This document shows, one piece after another, positions 35,150 through 49,446 of a DNA stretch of 64,000 bases. How positions within the stretch are numbered: the first letter of the stretch is position 1; each line of letters begins with the position of its first letter. The notes below the pieces were generated by a model. That model saw only the letters and a program-made list of their open reading frames with translations. It was not told where the DNA came from and ran no database searches. The DNA is from Adiantum capillus-veneris (Eukaryota; Streptophyta; Polypodiopsida; Polypodiales; Pteridaceae). A program made the translations under genes and the position numbers. The stretch is taken from contig CM043968.1 of assembly GCA_014529385.2 (NCBI GenBank), positions 30,546,513-30,610,512 on the forward strand, given 5' to 3'.

Positions 35150-36711
35150 ACTCTCTCTACTTTGATGGCGCCTTGGCAAGCGAGCGTCTGACAAAGCAGC
35201 TGCATGCATAGTGGTCTTTGATGACAAAGGGGTAAAGGTATTTTCGCTGGGCAAATTGTTAGATTCACATTCTAACAATGAAGCTGAGTACACAGCACTA
35301 ACCAAGGGTCTACAATGGTGCATCTCGCAAGGGGTACAACACCTTAATGTATTTGGGGATGCTCTACTTCTGGTAAGGCAAGTAAATGGAGTATGGACAT
35401 GCAAGAATCCTAGCTTGAGAACTCACTTAAGCTGAGTAAAAACCTTGTTGGATAAGTTTGAAGAAGTTCAGATACACCATATCCCAAGAGCTCCAAACCA
35501 TGAAGGAGATGCCCTAGCAAGTGAAAAACTGCAAGAAGTGTTGGTTGGAGCTATCAAGCTAAAGCTCCCTCTATTTCAAGGTAGTGATGCCTTACTTGAC
35601 ATCATGCATTTTTTGGAAACAGGGGAATGCCCATCAGATTTAACAAAGGGACAGAAGCAATGGCTGACGCGGAAGGCCACGAGGTATCGGCTCATCAATG
35701 ACGGTTTGTACTGTAAGGGTAAGGACCAAATACTCAGAAAGGTCCCTCTCTCTTATGAAATCACGGGAGTAATTGCTAGCTGTCACGACGGGGGTTGTGG
35801 TGGTCACTTTGCCCTAGACATAACAAGTAGGAAAATCTTGCATGCTGGCTTCATATGGCCTAGCCTCAACCGTGATGTACACCACCGGTGCAAAACATGT
35901 AAGTTGTTGAAAAGGCCGGCACTAGGTCACTTATGCCTGAACCACAGACACCTATTCTTTCATATGGGCCATTTGAAAAGTGGGGTATCAATGCCATAGG
36001 ACCATTACCCAGGGCCAACTCGAGAAAATTTTACATCATCATGGGGGTCGACTACATGACTAGATGGGCAGAAGCTACAGCCACTACTAGAATCACAGTG
36101 GTAGAGGTGGCTAAGTTCATCTACGAGCACATATGTTGTAGGTTTGGCACACCATTAGAGATCATCTCTCATAGAGGGCCAGGTTTCAGAGCAGACTTGG
36201 TAGGAGGATTAATGCAGAAACTTGGCATTACAAGGAGGCACTCTTCACCATATTACCCTCAATGTAATGGCCTAGTTGAAAGGTGAATGAAATGGCTTCT
36301 AAAATTATTACCAAACAGGTAAACAATCATATTGGAGATTGGGATAAGTACCTACTGCCAGCTTTGTGGGCCTACAGAACCTCATTCCGTACATCCTTGG
36401 GATTCACACTGTATCATCTGGTATTTGGTAAGGAAGCAATCTTGCCCATTGAAGTGCAACTACAAAGTTTCAGAGTAATGGCAAGCCAACTTCAACGGCC
36501 CAACATGCATTTGAGAGATCACATCATTGACTTGGAAAGACTACAGCTGGACACAAAAAACGCAATAAATTATTATGCGGCACAAGATGAGCACAGACGG
36601 CTTAGCTTTAACCAGCATCTTTGGCAAAAAGAATTGAAGAAAGGAATGTTGGTGCTCCGCTACGACAATCGCTTCGACATGCGCAAAGATAAGAAACTCC
36701 TACTCCGATGA
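35150..36711 (+). pseudogene. Gypsy RNase H and integrase
   Basis: RNase H: YFDGALA, NNEAEYTALTKGL and FGDALLLVRQVNG supply acidic residues. Integrase: zinc finger CHDGGCGGH...CKTCKLL, core GVDYMTRWAEA (first Asp), GTPLEIISHRGPGF where the second catalytic Asp of the usual ISDRGPGF is His, and YPQCNGLVER (Glu). A stop directly follows VER at about 36286, then a new frame from 36283 continues to the tail at 36711. Loss of the second Asp makes the integrase catalytically dead irrespective of the frameshifts. Confidence 0.85.
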
Positions 36712-36954
36712 GAAAGCCCTTTAATCATCAGGAAAAAGTATCCAATGGAAGCTACCAGCTTATGGAAGCTGATGGAAAACTTCATAAAACCAGGGTAAAT
36801 GGTTGGCGGCTAAAACCTTATTTTCTTTGATTTGACGAGACTCCAACTATCGACATTCTGGATGAGGATACACCATCAACTGCCACCTTCGACAACAATA
36901 ATCAAGCGGATGAGCTAGAGACATGAATGCCTCTAGCCAACAGCGGAGGGCTAA

Positions 36955-37289
36955 TGATAGCCAATTTTTGAAAATCAAAGAAAGAAAAGAAAAAATATAT
37001 ATTTTTCCTCTGTCGGAGCCTTGGCGACACCGTTGGAAGGCTCGGCAATGCCTGGGTCCACCTCACGGCCCTAGCTCGTCCATACCCCAGCGTAGTAGGC
37101 CGTCATTTTCCCGCCACCTCCCTCCTCCTCTCTCTCCCTTCTTGGCACACACTCTCTCTCCCTCATCCACTCCTTCTCTCTCTCATCTCTCATTGACAAC
37201 TCGCTCCCTCTAGCCCGCAGGCCGGCCACATGGCGCAGTGCGCGGTCGTCCTCTCTCTCTATCTCCCTCGTTGCCTACAAGAAGCCGAG

Positions 37290-37338
<49 letters not shown>

Positions 37339-37662
37339 CTACACACACACACACACACACTCAGCCTTACCATTTCCGTGGCCCACTATTCCCTTTCCCT
37401 CTCCCCCACCCCATTGACTCTCTCCCCTCCTCTCGTCCTTGAGATACCATGCAATAAAAGGGGATAATATTCTCTCTCTCTCTCTCACCCACACACCCCC
37501 ACCTTTACCCCACTTCGTTGCCAAAACCCCCCCCACTTCCCTTGCTCTCTTGTCGGCGGCCCACACGACGCAGACCCACCCCCGCCATCTCCCTCTCTCT
37601 CACACTCTTTCTCTCTCGCTCTCGGCCGCTCCTGGTTCAAGCCTGTACAAGCGCAGTAAATA

Positions 37663-37726
<64 letters not shown>

Positions 37727-37890
37727 CAGACACACACACACACTCCCTCACCTTCTCCCCCCCCCCCTCGCCACCTCACCCCATCTCCCTCTCTCTCTCG
37801 CGCTATGCTCATAGTCCGCAATCGGCCCATCTCTCAGCTCTCTCTCTCTCTCGCTCTCAGCCCGAACGCGAGCAACCAGCCAACAAACGC

Positions 37891-37977
<87 letters not shown>

Positions 37978-38094
37978 CACACACACCCTTGTTGTATGCG
38001 TACACACACACACACACACCATCCCCCCCCCACTCACACATTGCGTTCCCTGCAGCAGCAGGAGGCAAGCAACCGAAAATGTAAATAAGAAATA

Positions 38095-38132
<38 letters not shown>

Positions 38133-39634
38133 ATCCATATACAACCCCTCGTTCACACGCATGTAATACGCACATACATACATCCATACATATACACACT
38201 CACACTCGCGCACTCACCTATATACACACGTCTACACGCACTCACCCATACACAGTACACGCACGCGTATACGCACACAACACAAAAAAAACATAAAAAA
38301 AGAAGAAATCGAACGACATCGACATCGACAAAGAAAGAAGGCGGTCCAATGACGCATCGCCAACACCAAAATGAGCAAAGGCGCCGAAGGCACGCCCCAG
38401 CCAGCACCGAAAGGAGGTAACTCAAAACATCTCGGCTTCTCACGACAAAAATCGACTCCAGCAGCACTAAAACCTCACACCGACCACCCGAACCATCGAC
38501 AAAAGCCCCGTGTAAATACCCTAAAACCCCACTCTTCCCTAATAACCTAGCCCTGGCTAGTGGATTGTTCAAAAACTCTCCCCACCCCACTCTTTCTCTC
38601 TCTATCTCTCTTACTAGAGAGGCATCTAGGCCTTCTACAGCGACCAAAGGATATCTGCAATGACCAATGGGTAAGGACCACCTCTCAAGCCTATATAAAG
38701 AGGCCTCCGCTTAGCACAAAGGGACACAATACACAAGGGAGAGGAGACACCCAAGAGAGAACACTCAAGTGAAGGAGGGGCATACTAGCTCCATGCACTC
38801 TACATTGTAAGCACCACTAAGCACGTAGTGCACCCATGATTGAGAGCTAATGGCATCATGTTTGGTTGCACGCTTTGGGCACTTAGCATTGGCAACATCA
38901 CCATTCTCCCCATGATTCACCACACCTCGTCGAGTTACTAATCACGACCACTCTATGCACGTGAGGTAGTCACTACTCCCCCACCAAGCAGCATGAGCAC
39001 GCTTGGATTGAAGGTATCAATGCCATGCCACCTTGGCCCACTCTCAATGTTGGTGATTGAGGTCGTCGATGGTTGCATCGTCTTGCTGTTCTCCCTCAAC
39101 TAACCCTCCCGCTAACTCCAACCTCGTCATGCACCATATGGCGCTCGTATCTCATGTTGCATCCCAAATGCCAAAAGCCAGGTTTGTAGTCATCAAAACC
39201 ACCACTTGTAAGTATCTTCATCACCAATAAAGGGGTGTAATTTTGTCTTGATCTTTGGGGTCCATCCTCTATTCTGAATTCCCATGGTTACGGGATGTTT
39301 CGTCTCTTGTATATCACCCTACTCGTGCTCCATCATGTGCAATCTCTCCCGCCAGTCAGCGTGCCCTATTTCGAGCTTTCCACATATCTCTCTTGGCACA
39401 CACTAATGACTTGTGATGAGGCATTTCTCTACATGTGAACGGTTGTTACACCACAATTTCGTGTTGACGTTTGCTACCCTAGGTCATGTACGTTTGCGTC
39501 CTTGCCGCATTTATGCTAGGTGGTGCCCCTTTCCTACCCATAGGATCACTCCTACCTTGAGATGATGCTTGGGGATGTTCAGGCTATGTGTGGTGTAGAG
39601 GCCACCCCATATGGCATGTCATTTCCGGCCATCA
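36955..39634 (+). repeat. 3' LTR of the gypsy element
   Basis: Begins TGATAGCC and ends GGCCATCA, matching 27973-30809. The (CT)n arrays (37292-37335, 37667-37723, 37896-37973) are shorter than in the 5' LTR. The TATATAAA box is at 38692-38699. Confidence 0.9.
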
Positions 39635-40244
39635 CCGAGGATGGTGATGATTCCACTTGTGCCATGATGGAGACCTCTAAGTCCATGGCATCCCCCTCCA
39701 GTGCGAGAACTACTCAGTATGGGCCACCAAGTCCCCTTAGCTAGACCATTGCCTTTAGAGTAGTGTCTTTTATGGGAGACTTCATCTTGAACATCATCAT
39801 CCACAAATATAACATGTTTATCTCTTTTAAAAGATTGGTATCTCTCCCCCCCCCCCCCCCCCCCTCCCTTCCTCTGTGGGTGTTGGTGTTATTGTGTGGG
39901 TGTGATCCTCGGGCCATTTTTGGTGTGCAAAGTGTGAGTGAGTGAGGTTTTGTGTGCTATGTGGCTGTAACATTGAAGAATTAATGGTTATGTGTGGGTT
40001 TTGATCATCATATGGTCGTGTGTACTGGTTGGTGCATAGTCGAGTGTGTGTTTCTCAACAAGGGTGTTATTTGGAATGATTTTTTGAGTGGATTGGGGTG
40101 TTGTGAGTGTGGTCATCTATAGAGAGGCATTTGTGTTGTGTGCAAGATGTGTTTCCCCTTTCCTCGTTTACATCTTGTGGTTCCCTCATTGAGGAGCATA
40201 TGATTTCTCATCATTTGGTCAAAGGAAGCAGTTTTTCCAACAAG

Positions 40245-43200
40245 AATTGATGGCAGCACAAAGCTATAGGCTGTGACCTTCACTAGCGAGGAGTGGATGG
40301 CCGGTTTTGAGCTGTATATGTTATCAATGAGTATGCCAAACAAAGATAGTAAGATGAAAATGATTCCATGGTTAATATGTGGCAAAGCAAAGGTGTGGTT
40401 TGATGCATTAGAAGGCGAACCGAGGAAGGCATAATAGGCTCTACATGATTTTTTCTTGCAATATTTTTTCAAGGAGGCATCTCGATCAACATGGATGCAA
40501 AATCAAAGGCTTTAAAGCAAAGAATACTTCAAATTGGACAAATTCATGGCATGTCTGCATCCTAGAGAAAGAGTGGATTTTGAGAGTCTAGAGAATCATA
40601 ATGGCACGGTTGCAATTACATGGGCAAAGAGCAAGAAGATCAAGAAGAAGATAGAGCAAGGTGCACTGAGTACGAAGCAATGTCTTTGAGCCCACTCCAA
40701 AGTCCAAGGCATGAAATCCAAGAAGAGAACCAAGCCAATCAAGATGTGGAAATCGTTCCTCAACATTGGGTAGGTGTCGTCCAGGATCTATGCAAGGAAA
40801 TGCAGGAGATTCATTTGAGTGTAATAGATAGGGGGCAGCCAAGGGCTGGCAGAGGTAGAGCTAGGCCAATGTTACAATTGTGGGGAAGAAGGTCATTATG
40901 CTCTAGATTACCCCATCCACCCAGGGAAAAACGAGGTATGTACCCTTTGTTTGGAAGAGGTAGGTAGAGGGCAAGAGCAATTCAATATTGGTCAAAGGGA
41001 GCAACCTATAGCAGGGAATCCGATATTGCCAGGTCTTCCAGGTAATGAGGAAATCCCTAGAGCTAATATCATTGGTGTGGATAAGTAGGATGTTGATATT
41101 CATGCCAATAAAAGAATACAAGGAGAAAGGGGGATGGAAATTGAACAAGAGATCAAATCTTGCAAGGGCAAGGAGAAGGTATACAAAGGTAGAGAGTAGC
41201 GAGAGACTAGCAAGAGGAGGTGACGCCGCAAGATTAAGCAGTTGGATTTTAAACTTGGGTGGGGTCATTCAACGTATGATTTGGTGAGTGATTCTCAAAA
41301 TCAAAAGTCTAACATTACATTCGGGAAATTGTTAGCATTAAATCCCATGTTGAGGAGGCAATGGTCTATTAATGTCAGCACAAGGCTTTCACGAGTTTGA
41401 GTGATGTCACGCAGTTCAAAATTTGGGTCTAAGGGTAGGAAATCCAGTGGACTTGCTTCCTATTGTTAATGTCTTGATTAAAAATAGGATGCAAGTGCAT
41501 GATCACGGGGCACAATTTTGTGTGCTAACAGAGGCAGCTATGATGGACATTGAGATCAAGATGGTAGTCAAGTCCAATGTACGAATGAGGATGGTCAATC
41601 ATGCTAAGGTGAGATGCTTGGGGGTGGCCAAGGATGTGAAGGTAAAAGTGTTGGGAATTGAGTGCATCATTGATTTTTTGTGATGAAAGCACGAGAAAAT
41701 GATTACCCTGTCATTCTGGGAAGGCCATGGTTGCTTGCAATTGGGGCTAAATAGGATTGGGAGAATGAGGTGTTCCCTTTTCCAAACAAAGGGAATGGAA
41801 GGCCATTGGTACTCAATTTGAAGACAATGATTTGAAGACATTGGGAAGTTGTTTTCATCCCCTGTGTGGCTGGTGATGACAAAGAAGGATTGAGCACCAA
41901 CTATGAGTACAAGTCAAAGTCAACCTATGGTAAAGACTCTACCACTACCGAGGAAGAAGAGAGTGATGAGCATTTGTTGAAGCTTGATACGGATTTGTTT
42001 GGGATCACTGTAGATTCTTCCAATTCTAACAAAGGTATGCAATCTTTGATTTGTGGTGTGGATGCAGTAGAAATAGAGGGCATGTTGGTAAAGGTTTGGC
42101 CAAGTATGAGAAACAGGGCTATGTGGAGCTAGGTCCGTCATTTCTTAACTTGTTTGCAACAGAAGACAAACATCTATGGGGGGGCAAATGGGTGGAACAC
42201 AAAATTCTGCTCAAGGAAGGGTGTAAGCCAAGGGGATAGAAGCTGCAAAGGTTGAGGGAGATCCAAAAGGAGGCTTTGTGGCAAAAAATTAACAAATTGC
42301 TTGAAACATGTTTTTTTTGTCTAGTGCAAGAGTCTAAATGGGTTTCTCTTGTTGTTATAACTTCAAAAAAGAATGGAAAGTGAAGGGTGTGTGTAGACTA
42401 TAATCCCTTAAATGCTGCTACGAAGCAAAACCATTATCATGTACCATTTTAGGATGGAATTTCGAATCAAGTTGTAGGCTATGAGAGGTGTTCCATTATG
42501 GATAGCTTCTTAGGATACTTCTAGATTGGCATTGCTTTAGGGACTCCAATTGAAGACTACTTTCATCTTGTCATGGGGCTGCTTTGCTTATCATAGGATG
42601 CTCTTTAGATTGGTGAATGCCCTTGTGAATTTTCAAGATTGGGGATGAAAAGGGTATTCAGACCTTACTTGGATAAGTTGTTTATCTGAGTTTTTATGGA
42701 TGATATTAAGTGATATAGTTCAAGGGTTGATCATTTTTCCAAGGTTACGTTATGCTTTTAAAGGCTAGATGAAGAGGGTGGATAGTTGAACCCCAAGAAG
42801 TGCAAGCTAGCTCAACCGCGGGCTCATTTTCTAGGCCATGTGGTCTCACAAAATGGTATAGAGGCCGATCTTAAGAAGGTAAAGGCTTTGGTTTTTATGG
42901 AGCCTCTTGTCAAGATGACAGGTTTGGCTTTGTTTGTGTGCAAGTTGAAGTCTTTGTCCAGAGTCTTTTGGATGCTTTCACACTATGTATATCCTCTCCA
43001 AAAGATGAGTCACCAGGTTCATGGATTTAAGGGACTAAAGATGCACAAGTAGCCTTTGACGGGGTGAAAAATATTCTTTGCCATTTTCCAACAATTTGTC
43101 CTCTTAATAATGAAGATGAATTCTATGTTTCCATGATGGTAGGTACTGTTGTCTTAGGTGTTGTGTTGATGCAGAAAGTGGGAAGGTGTTACAAGCCTAT

Positions 43201-44925
43201 CTACTCTGAAAGCAGATACAATAGGGACAGACTCTCCTTTGAGCTTTACATCCAAAACATGAGTTTTGCCCCCTATGTTGAAGGGTGATTGTCTTGCCAA
43301 AGGCATCCAACACGCCATGTACTTTGAACATCCACGGAATTCCAAGTAGCACATCACACCCTTCCAATGGCATGATATAAAATTCTTTTGTGTCTACATA
43401 TGACTGAATAGGCAGATGCAACTTTCCAATAATGGGAGTAACATACTCTGAGTGGCCATGACATGCCAACCCTGCCTCTGCTATGTACCCCATCTCTTTA
43501 GCTCTAATGCCAGCTTCATAGCTAACTCTAGTGAGACAAAGTTTGCTTTGGCACCTGGATCAAAGAAGATGAGTGCCGTGTGATCTCTAACTTTACCCCA
43601 TGCTCTGCATAACTCGCTGGCATCTATACTGGGTCTATCACCCACCATATTTGGCACCAAACGTGCTGTGGGTTTAGGCTTCTTGCCTTTCTGGTCTTCT
43701 TTATCATCTGAGTCAGCTGGTCTTTTCCTTGGGTTTGTCCAAGTTGCAAAAAAGGAAAATTGTTCAAAAGGCTCGCAAGTTCAAATTGGTTGGCAAGGAC
43801 TTAATGACATATGATAGAGATTAAGTGCTACAAAGGGTCCTCTACAAGGAGGAGATCAACATGGTTCTGGAGCACTCTCTGAGGAGAGTGGACATCAAGG
43901 CAAAGATCAAGTACATTTTTGTGTACTTAGAGCTGGTTTTTGGTGGCCATCTGTGGTGCGAGATGTGCACTATTGGTGCAAGACATGTCATGAATGTCAA
44001 ACCATGAGTGAAAGACAATTGGTAGCAGAGTCACAAGGGGCTATCATAGCTCAAAATGCATTTGAGAAGTGGGGTTTGGATGTTATTTTTCCTTTACCCA
44101 AGTAAGCAAGCGACAAGAAGCATATATTGGTGGCCATCAATTATCTTACTAGGTGCATTGAGGCCAAAACAGTAAAAGAGGTAAATGCTCATACACTGGT
44201 TCAGTTTGTTTTTTATTGTGTATGTTGTCGCTTTGGAATACCTTGGATGTTTTAATCAAGATAGTGTTCCAAGAAAACTAGTATGTGCATAGGTGGAGAA
44301 GTTGGGTATCCAGTGTTTTCCTCACCATATCATCCACAATGAAATGGTTTGGTCGGGAGTTCTAATGGGTAGATTGTCAAGATGCTAACCAAATATGTTT
44401 ATAAGCAGGTTTAAGCATGGGAAATTAGCCTTTAAAAAATTTCTATAGACTTACAAGACTTTTTATAAGGTTGCTACCAACTTTACCCCATATGAGTTGG
44501 TCTATGGGAAAGAGGCGATGCTGCATGTGCATGTCCAATAGGGGATTAAAGAGTCTATGGCATGTTTACAAATCTCATCAAGATGTTTTGTAGGACAAGA
44601 TCACTTGCCTTGAAGCTTTAAAGGTGAACTAGGAAGCGGCAACAGATTTCTATGTGAAGCAACAAGAAAAGAGGATCACGAAGTTTAACCATCATTTGCC
44701 AAAAAAGTAGATAGAGAAAGGAGATCTAGTGATGAAGTATGAGAGTTACCTTGACTTCATCGTCTAGAAGAAGTTTAAGAAGAAGTGGACAAGACCATAC
44801 AAAGTTCACTAAGTTTTTCCCATGGTACTTACTAGCTGGTGAGGTTTAATGGTAGACATCTCAAACATAGGGTATATGGTGTGCGTCTCAAGTTGTATTT
44901 CTAAAAGGAATTGATGCCCGTTTTG
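40245..44925 (+). pseudogene. Decayed Ty3/gypsy gag-pol, same family as 3.6-6.4 kb
   Basis: In order: gag (SMPNKDSKMKMIPWLICGKAKVWFDALEGEPRKA, about 40330-40430), zinc knuckle CYNCGEEGHYALDYP (about 40876; last Cys replaced by Tyr), and linker KIKQLDFKLGWGHSTYDLV. A protease loop with lost Asp-Gly-Gly (HDHGAQFCVL, about 41495) follows, then EEEESDEHLLKLDTDLFGITVD. RT follows (NPKKCKLAQPRAHFLGHVVSQNGIEAD, 42790). Integrase pieces run from 43900 to 44500 (WCKTCHECQT, KWGLDVIFPLPK, VAINYLTRCIEAK, NGLV near 44350). Stops and frameshifts are very frequent. It aligns piece by piece with the - strand element at 3.6-6.4 kb and, more distantly, with the 31.7-36.7 kb one. An antisense fragment interrupts it at about 43262-43745. 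Confidence 0.8.
43262..43745 (-). pseudogene. Antisense retroelement fragment nested in the gypsy relic
   Basis: On the - strand, 43493-43154 includes GYIAEAGLACHGHSEYVTPIIGKL and EGCDVLLGIPWMFKVHGVLDAFGKTITL, the segment after the active site of an LTR-element protease. The surrounding + strand reads as gypsy RT/RNase H up to about 43261 and as integrase from about 43800, so this piece replaces or interrupts the expected RNase H region. Confidence 0.6.
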
Positions 44926-44929
44926 CATC

Positions 44930-47900
44930 AAGTCATAGCTGAAGGGGGTGGAAAATTTGGGCCTAAACACGTGTTATGGACAACAAGAATAAAACTTTGT
45001 ACATATGATTGTGGTTTCTTTTGTGTAATTACTCAAAATTTTCTCTACTTTTGTAGTTACAAGTACAATAAGCATCCCTTGTGATTCCATTTGACATCGA
45101 GGAAGCTATGAAACCGATGATATCTTCTCTCCATATCTCTCTATACTAAGCAGTTATTATATTTCATCATCTTCTTATACCCTCTTACCTTACAAATTAT
45201 ATCTCTCATTTTCTCTTATGTAGCACTATCATATCAAAATGATAGTATGGTTGAGCATAAATGCTCAACTAGGGGAGTGGGACATGATGGTGCAGCTAAA
45301 CTTGGTTGATGCTATATGAAGAGGGAAAAGTAGGGGGATGTGTGTCTACAAGTGCATGCCAAAGTGATGAAGCGGATATGAAGGTAAAGGGGCAGGCAGG
45401 TGGTTGTAAATGTGTATGCTTTATGGGGTTACACATGCCAAGGTACTCTTCCATGCCGCTTTTCAATGATGGCCGGTCAAAGTGTCCACATTGTTGAAAT
45501 GAAAGTGCTAAGTGTGGTCCTTGAAGTGCTTCCCAAGCTGGCCTAGATGGCCCTTCAATTTGAGCTACAGAGTGCAATATGTGGCAGTTTGAAGGTGAAG
45601 GTGGTTTGCAGATCCCCGTTGGGGTGGACCAATGTGACAAGGCATTGAAGTGTATGTGATGGTGCTAGGTCTAAAGTGCTTGATTTATGGAGTATGTTAA
45701 TCTTTTTGGATTGGCAATCGGAGTCCAGATGCCAAGATATAATAAGTTGAACTTCTACCCGAGGCTCATTATGTGCCATTTGGGTCGCCTCGCCATGAGA
45801 GGATTTTGTGGGCTTGCCAAGGTTTGCAGAGGTGGTATGCAGCATATGAAGCTATCCAAAAATTATAGGGCATCAATTAAGGCTCTAGGCATCAAGATAT
45901 TTCTAGTTGAAGTTGGTGTAGCTTTTTTAATTAAAATAAATAATACACCAATGAACAAGAAGTTCAAAAAGACGACTGGCTAAAGATTTCCAGACAAAGA
46001 TAAGTAAAGAAACAAATCAATCTTTGATTCATAACCGTACAACATAATAAGAATGAAGTATCATTTCAAATGAATTTGTACAAAGGTATTAGAACTATCC
46101 CACTTGAATGATCAAGTGTTTTTAAAGTCGGACTGCAGCAAGCTAAACCTCTTTAAGCCAAGATACAATTCTCACCTGCATCCATATAGTCAAGACAATA
46201 GATATGTTAGACTTGGCTAGTATGGCAGGCTTCAAAGAACCTATCGATTGTTATCCATGTCAAACTTAAAAATTATTAGACTAGCTATTGTCCTATATAA
46301 AGTAATCCTACCAGAATTGCTTCATATGTTTTAAACAATTATTTTTTTAAATAATCATTTACTATGAGAGGAAGTCAACTACTCCATATCATCCTATGTA
46401 TTTCTTTAGTTTAAACATTGTATGAAAAAACCCAAGTTTAGGTCAGCTAGCAAGAACCTGAGTTTAGATGAGTAATCTTTTAATTGTGCAACAAACCTGC
46501 TAACCTATCAGCACTCTTTTAAGTACCATAAAGAGATATTCTTTGGTAAAGCAAAGATCATTGCTAGATCAAAATTTAGAAGGGTAACAATTCCAAATAA
46601 CAAGTCAAAAAAGAATGCATTGGTCCAAGAAGCCAAGCCAGTACAAAAAATGATGTGAGCAGCAAAGTCAGTATACTAGAAGTGAAATCTTTTGTTAAGC
46701 CAGCATGACAATGAATAAAGCTAAAATCACCTAGGATTTAGCCCAATTCAACTCCAAGCTAAAGAATACCCAGTATTACAAGTCCAAAACCTAGTGGATA
46801 CATAATAGGCTGGTGTTTGAGCAAGCTAAAAAGTAATCTTCCTAACCAGCTATCAAAACCAGATAGAACCAGGTCATAAGGAAAGAATCAAGTCCCAAAA
46901 AAAGACCAGACTAGCAATAGCCAGAGATCAGGATTAGAAGTCCAGTAAATAAGTTCATATGTGGAGAATAGGATTAAATGAGCTGTAGACCAGATCTTTC
47001 ATCAATACATAGCCAGTCAAGGGAACCTGTTATTGAAATATAGATTAAATCATAATGAGCCAATTCTCTTTTAAAAAACCAGATTATGTGTAAGGCCAAA
47101 CCAGAAAAAATCCAAACCATACTCCTAGTAAATGGCAGCAAGCTGCTTGTCAGATTTTTTGCATGTCAAGGTCAATGTGACAGAGTCCAGCAAGGTCAGC
47201 AAGGAGAAAAAGATCTAAAAAACAGTCCAGAGCAGTATAAGCCAGAGCCAATGATGTAGCAGTCAGAACCAAATCCAGATCCGGCTAACTCCAACCACAC
47301 CCAAGTTCATGAGAGTAAGACCTAGCTAGAGAAAGATCAGGACTATGCCAAAAATCCAAGACCCAAAAAGGCAACTAGTAACCAGTAAGCAGGCAGTAGG
47401 TTTATAAGACCTATATTTGGTTAATTTGAAGAGATTAAACTTGTAAAGAGTCAAAGGAATATTCCATGGAAGCCTCATGAGATACAAAAGTTATCTTACA
47501 AGTAGCATTAGGTATTAGATCCATTTTTTTTGAATTTTTGCAAATTGAATGTATCATAACCAGATAAACAACTGCAACTTTCCAAATTCAGATTTTGGCA
47601 GCATGACCAGAAATGCCACCATTCTCACCATAAGTATCAATTAATGCAAGAAAACATCAAATTTTCAAAAGTTTCCATAATAAGTTTCCATGAATCTCCT
47701 CATAACTCACCAGAATATGAACCATCACATAACATTTTAGAGTATCAACCAGTGATCAGCACAGTCAGATCAGTTTCCCCATATTACCATGATATACCAC
47801 ATTTAGGTAACAACCTGATCATGAACCATGCCACTTTTTTGTCAAGCAACAAGGAATTAGAGTGAGTAAGTATGTAAACAGTACCAGGCAGGAAGCAAAA

Positions 47901-48390
47901 AGCACCATATGTTGATGTGCAATTAATAGTGCGAAGGTTATCAAACCATATGCTTTAGCTAAAGAAAATCCCAAATGTACAGTTCTGTCAATTCCTAATG
48001 TAAAAAACCTGTTATAATTACCCAATAGAGCAAGGAATTAAGTATTTGAAATTTTGAGTTCAAAAATATATAACCTGTGAGCAGGAGTGATCCCTAGAAT
48101 TACTCCAACAAGCGATGGGAAACCAAGTCTACGTGAAGGGAGGGGCCCCTCACCTTATTATAGGGGACAAAGAAGAATGGCAGTAGTCATCACAGCAAGC
48201 CACGTAAGGCAACACTCTGTAAGCTCTTCATAGCACGCAATCAGCATCGGGATCGTGAGTGGGTCCTACAGAGGAGGAGATTTTATTGAGAAGATAGAGC
48301 AATAAGCCACGTCGGGCCGCCACTCATCATCAAAAGGGGAAGAGGATCGGTGGCAACAAATACTGCAGCATGGTGTTTTAAGCTAGGAGA
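44930..48390. other. Non-coding, no recognised element
   Basis: No frame above about 115 codons matches a known family. From 46.0 to 47.9 kb the sequence is AT-rich with many short AGCCAG/ACCAG-type words and no clear tandem period. It could be an old LTR or satellite; I see nothing to prove it. Confidence 0.5.
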
Positions 48391-48394
48391 CGGC

Positions 48395-48806
48395 ATACAG
48401 TCACCAAAATAGGGGAGGGTTATTTTCATAAGGGAATCTTCCCATAGGGTTAGGTTTTTAGAGATACCATGCTACCAAAACAGTATATTAAATAGCTTCA
48501 CATAGCCATAGTGTTCTTCATAGCAAAAGAAAGCAGTATTTATTATGTAAAGCATAAGGTAAAACACCCCTAAGGCAACAACTCAAAACCAGTTTGAGTG
48601 ATACAGTCACCAAAATAGGGGATGGTTATTTTCATAAGGGAATCTTCCCATAGGGTTAGGTTTTTAGAGATACCATGCTACCAAAACAGTATATTAAATA
48701 GCTTCACATAGCCATAGTGTTCTTCATAGCAAAAGAAAGCAGTATTTATTATGTAAAGCATAAGGTAAAACACGCCTAAGGCAACAACTCAAAACCAGTT
48801 TGAGTG
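48395..48806. repeat. Tandem duplication, 206 bp x 2
   Basis: Units 48395-48600 and 48601-48806 are almost identical (differences such as GAGGG/GATGG and CACCCC/CACGCC). Non-coding. High identity implies a recent event. Confidence 0.96.
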
Positions 48807-48903
48807 TAACAAGTTTTGATGTCATATTTTGTAGCCAGAAATAGTGATTCAGGACATAATCAGAGCCCCCCCCGGATGCCATCAAGGTCAGATGTTGTGA
48901 CCA

Positions 48904-48906
<3 letters not shown>

Positions 48907-48992
<86 letters not shown>
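48907..48992. repeat. Compound (GT)n(GA)n microsatellite
   Basis: About 28 bp of GT followed without gap by about 58 bp of GA. The same compound order recurs at 49267-49333, 57926-58026 and 58153-58272. Confidence 0.96.
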
Positions 48993-48995
<3 letters not shown>

Positions 48996-49264
48996 ACACG
49001 TTGATCACCCCTCCTTGCATCCAACTGCCCACTTGCATCATGCATGTACCCTTGCCAAGGTTGGCTTGAACTTGAGCTGCACTAGGCTGCTACTCACGTG
49101 GGTGTTCTACTTCAAACTAGCCTTCTCACACTTTCTCGAGTTGTGTATACTTGTGTCTCTCAAAATGGAGAGCGGTCGTTTTCCAATAACGTATAGAGGA
49201 TTGACTAGCCCAAGCAGCATCCAAGGCTATAAAAATTGTGTCATGTCTCGATAGCCATAGTTGG

Positions 49265-49266
<2 letters not shown>

Positions 49267-49335
<69 letters not shown>

Positions 49336-49446
49336 CCAACTCTGCATGAGAATCACGATCCCATGACCTATAACGCTATGTTTGAGCAGTGAGCACTCTC
49401 AAAAATTGTGTGCACCTTCTTGCAAACTTGGCTTGGATAGCTCAAC

